The notes: a model not told the origin generated them from the sequence alone. Counted from the stretch's first letter, positions 1 to 9,798 are shown. The stretch is DNA of 64,000 nucleotides from Actinoplanes cyaneus (GCF_016862095.1 NZ_BOMH01000058.1:1-64000); one strand, 5' to 3'. Numbers and translations are program-made.

Positions 1-17
1 ATTCCGGTAGCCGATCG

Positions 18-725
18 TCAGTCACGCAGAGCCGCCAGGGCGCCGAGGGCGTCACGGTACGAGTGGAAGTGCAGGTCGCTCCGGGAGGCCTGCTCGCCCA
101 GAACGAGGGATATTCCAGCGGTTCCGGGCAGTTTCGTGACGATCTCACGGATGTTGACCGGCGTGAAGTCGAGGGTGACGAGGATCAAACGGTCACCGGC
201 CAGCGCGTTGAGGTCGCCGATCTGGAACTCCTCCGGGTATTCGGGGGACTCGTCGCGGAGGAATTGCCAGGCGTCCCGGTATTCCGCGAGGACGTCGACC
301 TGGAACAGGGCCGCGCCGAGATCCGGATACTCGTCGTGCCCGCTGAAGATCCAGCCCGGGTCGTCGTCGTGGGAGATCTCGATGCCGGCGTAGACGATGC
401 CGAGCCGCGCGTCGCGCAGCGCCGATCGCACCGGGGGCGGCGGCACGGCATTGATCAACGGCTGAACGTGGGTGGCGCCGACGCGCTTGGCGGCCTCGAC
501 CAGGCGGCTCGGCTTGCCGCCGGTGAGGTCCATGGCGGCCACCACCGTGGCTGTCCTGAGCGCGCCGGTGATCCCGGCGGCCTGCTCGACGGTCAGTGTC
601 CGGTGGTCGGCGAAGCGCTCGTTCTCGGCCAGGTCGACGGCGATCATGGTGGCGCCCAGGTCCTCGAGGGCGACGGCCTCGGAGGCGGACCGCACGCGAT
701 CCACCTTGATGATCTTATTCGTCAT
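18..725 (-). CDS. TrpF-like TIM-barrel protein, candidate immunity protein
   Basis: The 235-residue product looks like a phosphoribosylanthranilate-isomerase-type (beta/alpha)8 barrel: alternating hydrophobic strands and helices with segments such as GATMIAVDLAENERF and GATHVQPLI. The canonical N-terminal KICG catalytic-Cys motif is replaced by IKVDRV, so isomerase activity in tryptophan synthesis is doubtful, and no trp gene is nearby. The start ATG at 725 overlaps the end of the preceding gene (its stop is at 715-717), which suggests translational coupling. It is the last gene of a five-gene type VII secretion cassette, directly after the candidate toxin, which is where an immunity gene is usually found. 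The fold call is moderate and the immunity role is inference from position. Confidence 0.6.
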   Translation of the reverse strand: MTNKIIKVDRVRSASEAVALEDLGATMIAVDLAENERFADHRTLTVEQAAGITGALRTATVVAAMDLTGGKPSRLVEAAKRVGATHVQPLINAVPPPPVRSALRDARLGIVYAGIEISHDDDPGWIFSGHDEYPDLGAALFQVDVLAEYRDAWQFLRDESPEYPEEFQIGDLNALAGDRLILVTLDFTPVNIREIVTKLPGTAGISLVLGEQASRSDLHFHSYRDALGALAALRD

Positions 726-1260
726 GACGCACCACCTGGCCGGCCAGCCTTTCAGCGCCGCGGAAGTCACCCGGGACGACCCAGATCCTGCCGTTCACGT
801 TGAGGGAGATTCTCCAGTACGGCGACCCTTCCGGTGTGTGCCGCCCGCCGCCCGGATGCACCTCGATGTTCGTGATCAGCGGATGGCCGAAGACCCGCAC
901 CTGGACGGCCTTGCCGGACGTGCCCGCCTTGCGGGTCTGCTCGGGGTACGAGGTGTAGCCCGCGGCGGTGAACAGGTCCGCGAGCTCCCGCGCGGACTTG
1001 CCCTTCACGGTGCGCGGATTGCCGGCGAGCTGATCGACGAAGGCCCTGGCAGCCCGCCCCTCGGGAGTGGCCGGTTCAGCGGGGCGCCGGTCGGCCGGCG
1101 ATGGGCGCGAGCGGCCGGGCGATGCCCGGGATCGCTGCGATCGCCCGCCCTGAACGCTGGTGGAGGCGGCATCCTGCCCGGCCTTGACGCTCGAGGCGCC
1201 GGGCGAGCCCCGGGGGCGACCGTACGAGGAGCCGTCGCCGGAGGGCTTCGAGCGAGGCAT
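715..1260 (-). CDS. candidate type VII-secreted toxin
   Basis: The 181-residue protein has a disordered, basic, Ser/Pro/Arg-rich first ~65 residues, then a compact C-terminal domain (about 68-181). That domain contains SARELADLFTAAGY, a Gly/Lys turn and the motif HPGGGRHTPEGSPYWRIS followed by a beta-rich tail. A HPGGGRH...Y.(K/R)IS pattern is, from memory, seen at the C-termini of bacterial polymorphic toxins; I cannot assign a family number or activity. It starts six bases after the WXG100-like gene and overlaps the next gene by 11 bases, so it sits between secretion partner and putative immunity gene. It could instead be a non-toxic secreted substrate. Confidence 0.55.
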   Translation of the reverse strand: MPRSKPSGDGSSYGRPRGSPGASSVKAGQDAASTSVQGGRSQRSRASPGRSRPSPADRRPAEPATPEGRAARAFVDQLAGNPRTVKGKSARELADLFTAAGYTSYPEQTRKAGTSGKAVQVRVFGHPLITNIEVHPGGGRHTPEGSPYWRISLNVNGRIWVVPGDFRGAERLAGQVVRHDE

Positions 1261-1266
1261 CGGCGG

Positions 1267-1959
1267 TTACCCGCCGACCAGGCGGGCGAGGTTGGTGAGG
1301 CTGGTGGTGAGGGCTGTGGTGTACGTGGTGATGCGAGCGGCCCACTTCACCACCGCGGCGACGATCTGGGTGGCGATCACCGGGACGGTGATGACGGCCA
1401 TGGCTTCCAGGGTCCAGACGATCACGCGGGCGACCAGGTCGGCGATCAGGTCGCGGACCACGTCGCGGGTGAAGCGCACCAGGTTGCCGGCGGCCTGGGT
1501 GGCGGCGGACAGCGCCGCGGCGGTGCCGCTGAGGATTCCCAGGGCTGTCACGTTGTGCGACATCATCGTGGAGTACGCCGCGGCGGCGGTGCCGTGCCAG
1601 TCGGGCAGGTCGCCACCGGTCGCGCGGTGCAGGCCGGACGCCGTGTCGTCCAGGGACGTCGCGATGTTCTGCCAGGTGGCGGCGTCGGCGGCGACCTTCT
1701 CCGGCGCGCCGGTCAGCTCGTCGAGCAGATGACGCAGGGGCTCGAAGTATTCGACGGCCCAGCCGAGGCCGTTGGCCAGCAGGGTTCCGAACGGGTCGAT
1801 CGCGGCCGCGGCCACGCCGGCCCCGGCGGTCGCGCCGGTCAGGAGACCGTCCACCCAGTCGCCGCCGCGGATGGTCGTGACCAGGCCGGCCAGGTCCCCG
1901 ATCATGGTGGCGCCGAGAGCGGAGCCGGGCTCGGCCGGGGCGGCGACCAGTGACGTCAT
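1267..1959 (-). CDS. WXG100-like type VII secretion target, extended
   Basis: The product is 230 residues, longer than the ~100 of classical ESX substrates. A helical region carries W121-H122-G123 (context DLPDWHGTAAAAY), matching the WXG turn of the WXG100 superfamily. It is followed by a helical hairpin and a hydrophobic C-terminal stretch (about 180-212) that could be a membrane segment. The start at 1959 was chosen because its ATGA overlaps the stop of the preceding EspC-like gene. It probably pairs with that partner for export by an ESX machine encoded elsewhere. The upstream extension of this frame is Arg-rich shadow sequence and was not used. Confidence 0.75.
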   Translation of the reverse strand: MTSLVAAPAEPGSALGATMIGDLAGLVTTIRGGDWVDGLLTGATAGAGVAAAAIDPFGTLLANGLGWAVEYFEPLRHLLDELTGAPEKVAADAATWQNIATSLDDTASGLHRATGGDLPDWHGTAAAAYSTMMSHNVTALGILSGTAAALSAATQAAGNLVRFTRDVVRDLIADLVARVIVWTLEAMAVITVPVIATQIVAAVVKWAARITTYTTALTTSLTNLARLVGG

Positions 1960-2279
1960 GCCGGACCGCCGGCGTCGCGGATGGTGGTGGCCGACCGGGA
2001 ATCCGCCGACTCGTAGTCCGCGGCGGTGGCCTGCAGGTCCGCGGCGAGCAAGTCGAGATTCTCGGCGACATACGCGGTCAGCTCGTCCTGGCGGCGGTGC
2101 CGGGCGGCCAGGATCGCCGGGAGCCAGCCGCACAGCATGCCGAACGCGCCGGTGTCCTGTGTGACGGCGGCGCCCGCGACCCGCACGGCCGCGAGGCGAT
2201 CCTGGAAGGCCCGCAGGGCACCGGCGTGGCGGCGGATCTGGGCAGGATCGGCCAGGACCCCGCCGTCAGGGCCGGTCAT
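1956..2279 (-). CDS. EspC-like (DUF2580-type) secretion-associated protein
   Basis: A 107-residue, mostly helical protein opening with DPAQIRRHAGALRAFQDRL, as in ESX-1 secretion-associated EspC/DUF2580 proteins. It ends in helical LTAYVAENLDLLAADLQATA followed by a short acidic tail. Both ends overlap neighbours by four bases (ATGA), so it is co-translated with the YbaB-like gene before it and the WXG100-like gene after it. It is expected to form a helical bundle with the downstream WXG100-like protein. The family assignment rests on size, helix pattern and context. Confidence 0.7.
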   Translation of the reverse strand: MTGPDGGVLADPAQIRRHAGALRAFQDRLAAVRVAGAAVTQDTGAFGMLCGWLPAILAARHRRQDELTAYVAENLDLLAADLQATAADYESADSRSATTIRDAGGPA

Positions 2280-2668
2280 CGCGGAACCCCGGTCTCGCCG
2301 AGCCGCTCCGCCGTCCGGGACAGCATCTCCCGGGCGGCGGCCGAGTCCGGCCCGATGCTCTCCAGGATGATGCGCCTGGTCCGGTCCGCGGCCTGACGGC
2401 GGGCGTCACCCAGCGTCGCCAGCACGGCACGGGCCAGGGTGTCGGCCCCGTGCCGGGTCGCGCCCGGCCCGAACCGGATGTCGGTCAGCGCTCCCTGCGT
2501 GTCGATGGTCAGCTCGACCAGCCGCTGCGGATCACTCGCGGTGATCCGCAGCGCGCCGAGCCGATCGCTCATGGCCCGTGTCCGGGTGGCGAGCCTGCCG
2601 AGGTCCTCCTGCCAGGCAGCGATGCGTTCCAGCGCCATACCGGGCTCGAGAAGTGGTTCTGAGGCCAT
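2276..2668 (-). CDS. YbaB/EbfC-like protein heading the secretion cassette
   Basis: The 130-residue protein has the YbaB/EbfC layout. A helix (ALERIAAWQEDLGRLATRTR) is followed by a beta-sheet core (LVELTIDTQGALTDIRFGPG) and a long C-terminal helix containing TLGDARRQAADRTRRIILE. YbaB-like genes commonly precede EspC/WXG100 genes in actinobacterial type VII toxin loci. The ATG at 2668 has GAGGAG eight bases upstream, so I prefer it to starts further out. It is the first gene of a tightly overlapping minus-strand operon ending at position 18. Whether it binds DNA or acts as a chaperone-like partner cannot be told from sequence. Confidence 0.75.
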   Translation of the reverse strand: MASEPLLEPGMALERIAAWQEDLGRLATRTRAMSDRLGALRITASDPQRLVELTIDTQGALTDIRFGPGATRHGADTLARAVLATLGDARRQAADRTRRIILESIGPDSAAAREMLSRTAERLGETGVPR

Positions 2669-2777
2669 ACAAACTCCTCGGGAATGGTTCGAGAGGGTCT
2701 GGCTGGCCGGCCGGACTTCACGGTAGGCGAACGCGCGCACGTCCGCGACGGGCAATGCGCCGCCTGTGGATAACTAC

Positions 2778-5534
2778 CTAACAGCCGGTGATCTGGTCGT
2801 GGTTCCAGCGTTGGGGGCCGGCCTGGTTGACCACGACGATCTCGTCGGCGCCGTCCGGGCAGACGGACTTGGCGAGGCCCGCGAACTGGGCGTCGAAGTA
2901 GTCGCGGCCGGCGGCCTGGGGGTATCCGGCCGGCGCGTCCACGTACAGCTCGATCACCCGTCTGCTGCCGGACGGGGCGTTCTTCTCGAGGTCCTTCACC
3001 GCGCTGCGGACATTCGCGGCGACCGAATCGCTGGTGATCGACCTCGTCTGGATCGCGGTCGGTCGCGGGTCCTTGCCGCGGACCAGCAGATCGATGCCGT
3101 TGCTGTCGAACGTCACTGTCGCGTCCGGGTCGGCGTGCAGGACGTCGGCCGCGATCTGCAGTTGCCGGCGACTCCCGGTCTTCTCGGTGACCGGGGTGCC
3201 GGTGACTCCCGTGTCGTACTCGAAGATCGGATTCTGCAGTTTCGTGTAGAGGGCCGACGGGTTCTCCACGCGCCGGGAGCGGACCAGTTCGCCGACCTCG
3301 GGGAGAACGCCGGTGGTGACCGCGTTCACCGTTGCGTCGATCGCCTTGTCCGGGTCGAATCGTGCGGCGCCGGCCATCGCGTCGAGCGTGAACAGCATGG
3401 CCGGTATCTGACTGGGGTCGAGCTTGCTCAGGATCGGTGAGCGCCCCGGCATCAAGCCTTTCTCCTGCAGTTGCCGCATCAGATCCAGATTCGCGCCGTG
3501 CAGTTCGGGGGCGTAGACCTGCGCGCGGTAGTCAGCGGTCACGTCCTTGTTGGTGGGCGCCGGATTCGGGAATGTCATCGCCGGTGTCGTCACGGAGTCG
3601 CCGGGCTGCAGTTTTCCGACGGCCTTCACCTCGGTGGTCGTCATTCCGGGCGCGACCGAGGCGATCACCGTGGCGTCGCCGGGCGCGGCGCCGACATTCT
3701 TCACCGTCACTGTCCAGGAACAGTTCACGGTCCGGCACGTCGTCGCGTTGACGGTCACGTCGAAGGACGGCAGTTTCGCGGCCGCCGTCTGTTCCGTCAC
3801 GGCGTCCGCGGGCAGTTCGACCTTCTCGGCGTCGTCCGGCGGTGGATTCATCAGAACACTGAGGTACGGCGGGGTCGGCGCGGCCGTCTCGGCCAGGGAA
3901 CCGATCGGCGCACCGTCCTGCAGGCGCCCGCCGAACCACACCAGCCGGTACGGCTTCTCGCTGGTGAACAGCATCGTCCACTCGTCGCGCCGCATCCCGA
4001 CCACCGGCTCGCCGGCCACCGAGGTCACGCCGGTCATCGCCGTTCCGCCGTCGCGCACCCAGTCGATCAGTCCGGCCACCGATTCCGGGGCGAGGTCGGC
4101 GCTGTTCATCGGGAATGCGTACCCGTCAGGCCGTACCCAATTGTCCTGAAGAACGCCGATGCGGGCCGGGTCGCGACGTGCCCACCAAGCCTGATCCCCG
4201 CGGACCACGGCATTCTTGCCGGAGGCGAGGTAATCGGCTTTTCCGCCGCTGCCGGCATCGGTGAGCGTGCCGGTGGTGTCGCCGCCCTTCGCGACCGTCA
4301 GCTCACCGGTCACGTCCCATCGGTTCTGGTCGAAGTAGGTCACCTTGACCGCTGTGGCATTCTGGCCGAGCAATGCCGTCGCGGCCTGCGCCGCGATCGA
4401 CGACGGCTTCGGCCCGGAATCGTCGCGCGTGCGCAGATAGACCAGGCCGCCGGCGGCGACGAGAGCCAGGAACAACGCGAGGCCGATCAGCAGGAAATGC
4501 ATGCGGCGCGAATCCGGCTCCGCTTCGGTGGCGCTTTCCTGCGTGGGTACGTCGGGTGCCGGGGCAACCTGCGGAGCAGCCGGCGGGGGAGCCGTCCGTT
4601 GCCGCGGGATCTCGGTGACGGAAGGCGAGGACGACGCTGACGGCCAGAAAGGCGCGGACGGCTCGAAAGGCGCGGACGGCTCGAAGGGCGCTGACCGCTC
4701 GAAAGGCGCTGACTTCTGGGAATGCGCTGAGGGCTCGAAAGGTGCTGACTTCTCGAAAGGCGCGGACGGCGCCCGGGGTGGCGGCGCGATCGGGTCCGGA
4801 GCCTGCGGCGGGGGCTGTGTCGGCGTCGGGATCCGTGGCGGCCCGCTCCACGGCGGCTCGACGTCCCGCCGCGTCCGCTGCTGTGGCACCCGCGTCGGCG
4901 CTTCCGGTGGTGGCGTCACCAGGAACGGCGCTTCCACTTTCGGAGGCGGTGGCGCCGAGGGCGGGGTCTGCGGTGGTGGCGTCACCAGGAACGGCGCTTC
5001 CATTTCCGGAGGCGGCGGCGCCGGGGGCCGGGTCTGCGGTGGTGGCGCTGCCGGTGGCCGTTTCGGCGGTGGTGGCGCGGTGGGAGGACGCCGCTGTGGA
5101 GGCGGCGCCGAAGTCTCCGCGGGTGAGGCCGGGACCTTCTTCGGCGGCGCCCCTCCGGCCCACGGATTGCTGAGCGTCGACGAGCCGGCCCTGGCAACCG
5201 GGGTGGCGCCCGGCTGAGCAACCGGGGTGGCGGCCGGCGAAGAACCAACGGGGATGGCGGCCGGCGTAGCGGTAACCGGAGTCGTGGACGGCGGAGATGC
5301 GGCCGGGGCGCCCGGCGGAGATGCGGCCGAGTGCCGCCCAGCAGGCGTCTCCGGCGTCTCCGAGGTCTCCGAGGGCTCCGCGGCCTGCGACCGCCGCTTC
5401 GGCGGGTCGACCCGTGGCGGCGGCGAATGCGTCCGCGCAGGCGGATCCGGATCAGCGGGCGCACCCCGCCGCGGCGGCGTGTCCCACGGCCCCGGGTACT
5501 GCTCCCGCTCGCCCTCGTCGCGCTCCGAACCCAC
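2778..5534 (-). CDS. large proline-rich single-pass membrane protein
   Basis: The 918-residue protein begins at a GTG (5534) with GGGAG six bases before it. Residues 1-340 are disordered and Pro/Ala/Ser-rich, with degenerate repeats (EAPFLVTPPP twice; SAPFEPSAPFE-type units many times). One transmembrane helix follows at about 344-368 (HFLLIGLALFLALVAAGGLV). The remaining ~550 residues would be extracellular, starting with a lipoprotein-like substrate-binding region and ending in a domain with paired Cys (VCPDG near the end, final TGC). No enzyme motif was recognised. A cell-envelope role is inference. It diverges from fdhA across ~130 bp. Confidence 0.8.
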   Translation of the reverse strand: MGSERDEGEREQYPGPWDTPPRRGAPADPDPPARTHSPPPRVDPPKRRSQAAEPSETSETPETPAGRHSAASPPGAPAASPPSTTPVTATPAAIPVGSSPAATPVAQPGATPVARAGSSTLSNPWAGGAPPKKVPASPAETSAPPPQRRPPTAPPPPKRPPAAPPPQTRPPAPPPPEMEAPFLVTPPPQTPPSAPPPPKVEAPFLVTPPPEAPTRVPQQRTRRDVEPPWSGPPRIPTPTQPPPQAPDPIAPPPRAPSAPFEKSAPFEPSAHSQKSAPFERSAPFEPSAPFEPSAPFWPSASSSPSVTEIPRQRTAPPPAAPQVAPAPDVPTQESATEAEPDSRRMHFLLIGLALFLALVAAGGLVYLRTRDDSGPKPSSIAAQAATALLGQNATAVKVTYFDQNRWDVTGELTVAKGGDTTGTLTDAGSGGKADYLASGKNAVVRGDQAWWARRDPARIGVLQDNWVRPDGYAFPMNSADLAPESVAGLIDWVRDGGTAMTGVTSVAGEPVVGMRRDEWTMLFTSEKPYRLVWFGGRLQDGAPIGSLAETAAPTPPYLSVLMNPPPDDAEKVELPADAVTEQTAAAKLPSFDVTVNATTCRTVNCSWTVTVKNVGAAPGDATVIASVAPGMTTTEVKAVGKLQPGDSVTTPAMTFPNPAPTNKDVTADYRAQVYAPELHGANLDLMRQLQEKGLMPGRSPILSKLDPSQIPAMLFTLDAMAGAARFDPDKAIDATVNAVTTGVLPEVGELVRSRRVENPSALYTKLQNPIFEYDTGVTGTPVTEKTGSRRQLQIAADVLHADPDATVTFDSNGIDLLVRGKDPRPTAIQTRSITSDSVAANVRSAVKDLEKNAPSGSRRVIELYVDAPAGYPQAAGRDYFDAQFAGLAKSVCPDGADEIVVVNQAGPQRWNHDQITGC

Positions 5535-5663
5535 CGGCAACTCCCATCCGTAACCGGACGGGACGATCCTAGTGACCGAAGTCCATAAACGCCGACACGG
5601 CGAGATTTCTGGCACAAAGCGCAACCCGTGCGGTTGATCGGCGTCCGGGTTAAGGTCCTCCGT

Positions 5664-8600
5664 ATGGGCGTTCGCACCTGGATCGAGGGGTGGCCGGTCT
5701 ACCGGCAGCTCACCGGCACCGACCCGCTGGGTCGTGGCGCCGCGGCCCAGAGTGCACGCTCGAAGAGCCTCTCCGCGCGGACCGAGGATGCCGACTCGAT
5801 GGCCCGGTCCGTCTGCCCCTATTGCGCGGTCGGCTGCGGCCAGCGGATCTATGTGAAGGACGGCGAGGTCACCCAGATCGAGGGCGACCCGGACAGCCCG
5901 ATCTCCAAGGGCCGGCTGTGTCCGAAGGGCTCGGCCTCCAAGAGCCTGGTCACCAGCGACCGCCGGCAGAAGAAGGTGCTCTACCGACGGCCCTATGGGA
6001 CCGATTGGGAGGAGCTCGACCTCGACACCGCGATGGACATGATCGCGGATCGGGTGCTGAAGGCCCGCGAGGAGACCTGGGAGGACGTCGACGACGAGGG
6101 CCGTCCGCTGAATCGGACGCTGGGCATCTCCAGCCTGGGCGGCGCCACGCTCGACAACGAAGAGAACTATCTGATCAAGAAGTTGTTCACGGCGGCCGGC
6201 GCGATCCAGATCGAGAACCAGGCGCGTATTTGACACTCCGCCACCGTTCCCGGTCTGGGAACCAGCTTCGGCCGTGGCGGGGCCACCGGATTCCTCCAGG
6301 ATCTGGCTAACGCCGACTGCATCATCATCCAGGGGTCCAACATGGCGGAGGCCCACCCCGTGGGCTTCCAGTACGTGGTGGACGCGAAGAACCGTGGCGC
6401 GAAGGTCATTCACATCGACCCGCGGTTCACCCGGACCAGCGCGCTGGCGCACACCTATGTGCCGATGCGGGCCGGGGCGGACATCGCGTTCCTGGGCGGG
6501 GTGATCAACTACATCCTCGGCAACGAGAAGGACTTCCGGGAGTACGTGGTCGCGTACACCAATGCGTCCATGATCGTCAGTGAGGACTTCCAGGACACCG
6601 AGGACCTCGACGGCCTGTTCTCCGGCTTCGACCCGGAGACGAAGGCGTACCACCAGGGCAGCTGGGCCTACGAGGGCCAGGAGCGGGACGACTCGGTCCA
6701 GGATCACGACGAGTCGCACATCGACCGGGAGACCGCCTCCGGCCTGGAACAGGAGTCGCACGGCCCGCCGATCCCCGCCGGTGTGCCGCGGGACCCGACG
6801 CTGCAGCATCCGCGCTGCGTCTACCAGATCCTCAAGCGGCACTACGCGCGGTACACGCCGGAGCTGGTCGAGAGCCTCTGCGGCGTGCCCCGGGACAAGT
6901 TCCTCGAGGTCTGCGAGGCGTGGACGAGCAACTCCGGCCGTGAGCGCACCACCGCGCTGGTCTACTCGGTCGGCTGGACCCAGCACAGCGTCGGGGTGCA
7001 GTACATCCGCACCGGCGCGATCATCCAGCTGCTGCTGGGCAACATGGGCCGGCCCGGCGGTGGCGTGATGGCGCTGCGCGGGCACGCCAGCATCCAGGGC
7101 TCGACCGACATCCCGACACTGTTCAACCTGCTGCCGGGCTATCTGCCGATGCCGCACCACACGCAGCACGAGACGTTCCGGCAATGGGTCGACGCGATCC
7201 GCCACCCCGAGCAGAAGGGTTTCTGGGCCGACGCCGAGTCCTACGCCGTCAGCCTGCTCAAGGCGTACTGGGGGGACGCGGCGACCGCCGAGAACAACTG
7301 GGGGTATGACTTCCTGCCGCGCCTGACCGGCGACCACGGCACGTACCAGCAGGTCCTGAGCATGATCGACGGGAAGATCAAGGGTTACTTCCTGCTGGGG
7401 CAGAACCCCGCCGTCGGTTCCGCGCACGGTCGCGCCCAGCGGCTGGGCATGGCGAACCTGGACTGGCTCGTCGTCCGCGACCTGTTCATGATCGAGTCGG
7501 CGACGTTCTGGAAGGACGGTCCCGAGGTCGCCACCGGTGAGATCGTCCCGGAGCAGTGCAAGACCGAGGTCTTCTTCATGCCGGCCGCCTCGCACGCCGA
7601 GAAGGAGGGCACGTTCACGCAGACGCAGCGGATGCTGCAGTGGCGCGAGAAGGCCCTCGACCCGCCGGGTGACTGCCGCTCCGAGCTGTGGTTCTTCACC
7701 CGGCTCGGCCAGTTGATGCGGGAGAGGCTGGCCGGCTCGACGCTGGAGCGCGACCAGGCCCTGCTGAAGCTGAAGTGGGATTACTCGGGGGACGACGGCG
7801 AGGAGGTGCTGCGCGAGATCAACGGCTACGACGTGGCCACCGGCGAGCCGCTGCCGAACTTCACCGCGCTCAAGGCCGACGGCTCCACCGCGTGCGGCTG
7901 CTGGATCTACTCGGGCGTGTTCAAGGACGGGGTGAACCAGGCCGCCCGCCGCAAGCCCGGCTCGGAGCAGGACTGGGTGGCGCGCGAGTGGGGCTGGGCG
8001 TGGCCGTCCGACCGTCGCACGCTCTACAACCGCGCCTCCGCCGACCCCGAGGGCCGCCCCTGGTCGGAGCGGAAGAAGTATGTGTGGTGGGACGCCGAGG
8101 CCGGTGAGTGGACCGGTTACGACGTGCCCGACTTCGAGAAGAACAAGGCGCCCGACTACCGTCCGCCGGAGGGCGCGAGCGGTGTCGAGGCGATCGCCGG
8201 CGACGACGCGTTCATCATGCAGGGCGACGGGAAGGGCTGGCTCTACGCGCCGAGCGGCCTGATCGACGGCCCGATGCCGACGCATTACGAACCGGTTGAG
8301 TCCGTCGTCGCCAATCCGCTCTACACCCAGCAGGCCAACCCGACGCGCAAGACCTACGAGCGTGCGGACAACCCGGCCAACACCAATGCCGAGATCTTCC
8401 CGTACGTCTTCAGCACCAGCCGCTTGACCGAACATCACACGGCGGGCGGCATGAGCCGGCAGTTGGCGTACCTGTCGGAGCTGCAACCGGAGATGTTCGT
8501 CGAGGTGTCGCCGGCGCTGGCCGCCGAGCGCGGCCTGGAGCACCTGGGCTGGGCGCACATCATCACGTCCCGGGCCGCGATCGAGGCGCGCGTGCTGGTC

Positions 8601-8864
8601 ACCGACCGGCTCACGCCGCTGCGCGTGGAGGGGCGGGTCATCCACCAGATCTGGATGCCGTACCACTGGGGGAGCAACGGCCTGGTCACCGGCGACTCGG
8701 CGAACGACCTGCTCGGCATCACGCTGGACCCGAACGTGCTGATCCAGGAGAGCAAGGTCGGCACCTGCGACATCCAGCCCGGCCGCCGCCCGGTCGGCCC
8801 CGCGCTGCTCGATCTGGTCCGGACGTATCGTGAGCGGGCCGGCTCGGACACGGAGGAGCACTGA
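5664..8864 (+). CDS. fdhA: selenocysteine-containing formate dehydrogenase, alpha subunit
   Basis: This molybdopterin oxidoreductase catalyses formate oxidation to CO2. The reading frame is 1066 residues with an in-frame TGA at 6231-6233 read as Sec190. The context NQARI-Sec-HSATVPGLG matches the formate dehydrogenase active site, and a SECIS hairpin follows directly. C51, C54, C58 and C86 (VCPYCAVGCGQ...LCPKG) bind a 4Fe-4S cluster. Molybdopterin-binding blocks continue to the C-terminus (for example GQNPAVGSAHGRA, and the dinucleotide-binding domain after residue 850). No Tat signal is obvious at the N-terminus. The GTG of the iron-sulfur subunit follows one base after the stop. A naive gene call would split it at 6233 into two genes. 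Confidence 0.95.
6231..6262 (+). promoter_or_regulatory. bacterial SECIS element for UGA recoding
   Basis: Twelve bases after the in-frame TGA, GTTCCC (6246-6251) pairs perfectly with GGGAAC (6257-6262) around the pentaloop GGTCT (6252-6256). Counting U of UGA as 1, the loop occupies positions 22-26 with U17/U18 in the stem, the same placement as the GGUCU apical loop of E. coli fdhF that SelB recognises. This is strong support for selenocysteine insertion rather than termination. Confidence 0.92.
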
Positions 8865-8865
8865 G

Positions 8866-9798
8866 GTGGACGAGAACAGCTTCTTTGGCCCGATCGACCC
8901 GGCCACCGACGCGGGCTATGTGGACGCGCCGCCCCGGATGGGGTTCTTCACCGACACCAGCGTCTGCATCGGCTGCAAGGCGTGCGAGGTGGCCTGCAAG
9001 GAGTGGAACGCGGTCCCGGATGACGGGTTCGACCTGCTCGGGCACTCGTACGACAACACGGGCGGGCTCAGCGCGAACTCGTGGCGGCACGTGGCGTTCA
9101 TCGAGCAGCCGGAGAAACCCGTACCGGAAGTGATCGATGTCTTCGCGGCGGCCGCGACCGGAAGCGAGCCGCAGTTCCTCGGCATGCCCGGGAAGGACCT
9201 GCCGGGGCGGACCCCGGATGCTCCGCGCACCGATTTCCGCTGGCTGATGATGTCCAACGTGTGCAAGCACTGCACGCACGCCGGCTGCCTGGACGTGTGC
9301 CCGACCGGCGCGCTGTTCCGCACCGAGTTCGGCACCGTCGTGGTGCAGGAGGACATCTGCAACGGGTGCGGCTACTGCATTCCGGCCTGCCCCTACGGCG
9401 TCATCGACCAGCGCAAGGACGACGGCCGGGCGTGGAAGTGCACGATGTGTTACGACCGGATCGGCGACGGCCTGATGCCGGCGTGCGCGAAAGCCTGCCC
9501 GACCCAGTCCATTCAGTACGGTGAGCTGGACGAGCTGCGCGGGCGGGCGCAGCATCGGGTGGAGAAACTGCACGAGCAGGGAGTGACCGAGGCCCGGCTC
9601 TACGGGCACGACCCGGAGGATGGCGTCGGCGGCGACGGCGCGTTCTTCCTGCTGCTCGACGAGCCCGAGGTGTACGGTCTGCCGCCGGACCCGATCGTCA
9701 CCACGCGCGACCTGCCGGCCATGTGGAGACGCGCCGGAATGGCCGGGCTCGCGATGGCCGCAGCCGTGGTCGTGTCCTTCCTGGGAGGCCGTTCGTGA
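8866..9798 (+). CDS. fdhB: formate dehydrogenase iron-sulfur (beta) subunit
   Basis: The 310-residue ferredoxin-like subunit relays electrons from the FdhA active site. It has four Cys clusters typical of four [4Fe-4S] centres: CIGCKACEVACKEWN, CKHCTHAGCLDVCPTGALF, CNGCGYCIPACPYGVID and CTMCYDR...CAKACPTQSI. A hydrophobic C-terminal helix (MAGLAMAAAVVVSFL) probably anchors it to the membrane subunit. The GTG start at 8866 has GGAGGAG eight bases upstream, overlapping the end of fdhA. The stop overlaps the next gene's GTG (GTGA), indicating one transcript. Confidence 0.93.
   Translation: MDENSFFGPIDPATDAGYVDAPPRMGFFTDTSVCIGCKACEVACKEWNAVPDDGFDLLGHSYDNTGGLSANSWRHVAFIEQPEKPVPEVIDVFAAAATGSEPQFLGMPGKDLPGRTPDAPRTDFRWLMMSNVCKHCTHAGCLDVCPTGALFRTEFGTVVVQEDICNGCGYCIPACPYGVIDQRKDDGRAWKCTMCYDRIGDGLMPACAKACPTQSIQYGELDELRGRAQHRVEKLHEQGVTEARLYGHDPEDGVGGDGAFFLLLDEPEVYGLPPDPIVTTRDLPAMWRRAGMAGLAMAAAVVVSFLGGRS

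Noticed and set aside
18..725. Genuine tryptophan-pathway trpF
   Set aside because: It lacks the N-terminal KICG motif, sits at the end of a type VII secretion cassette and has no trp neighbours.
6231..6233. Premature stop or frameshift splitting the formate dehydrogenase gene
   Set aside because: The reading frame resumes directly with active-site sequence, a SECIS hairpin follows at the right distance, and the full selenocysteine machinery is nearby.
5535..8906. Minus-strand coding extension of the proline-rich protein across fdhA
   Set aside because: It is a long open frame antisense to a conserved enzyme with low-complexity Arg/Val/Leu-rich translation; the real start is GTG 5534 with a ribosome site.
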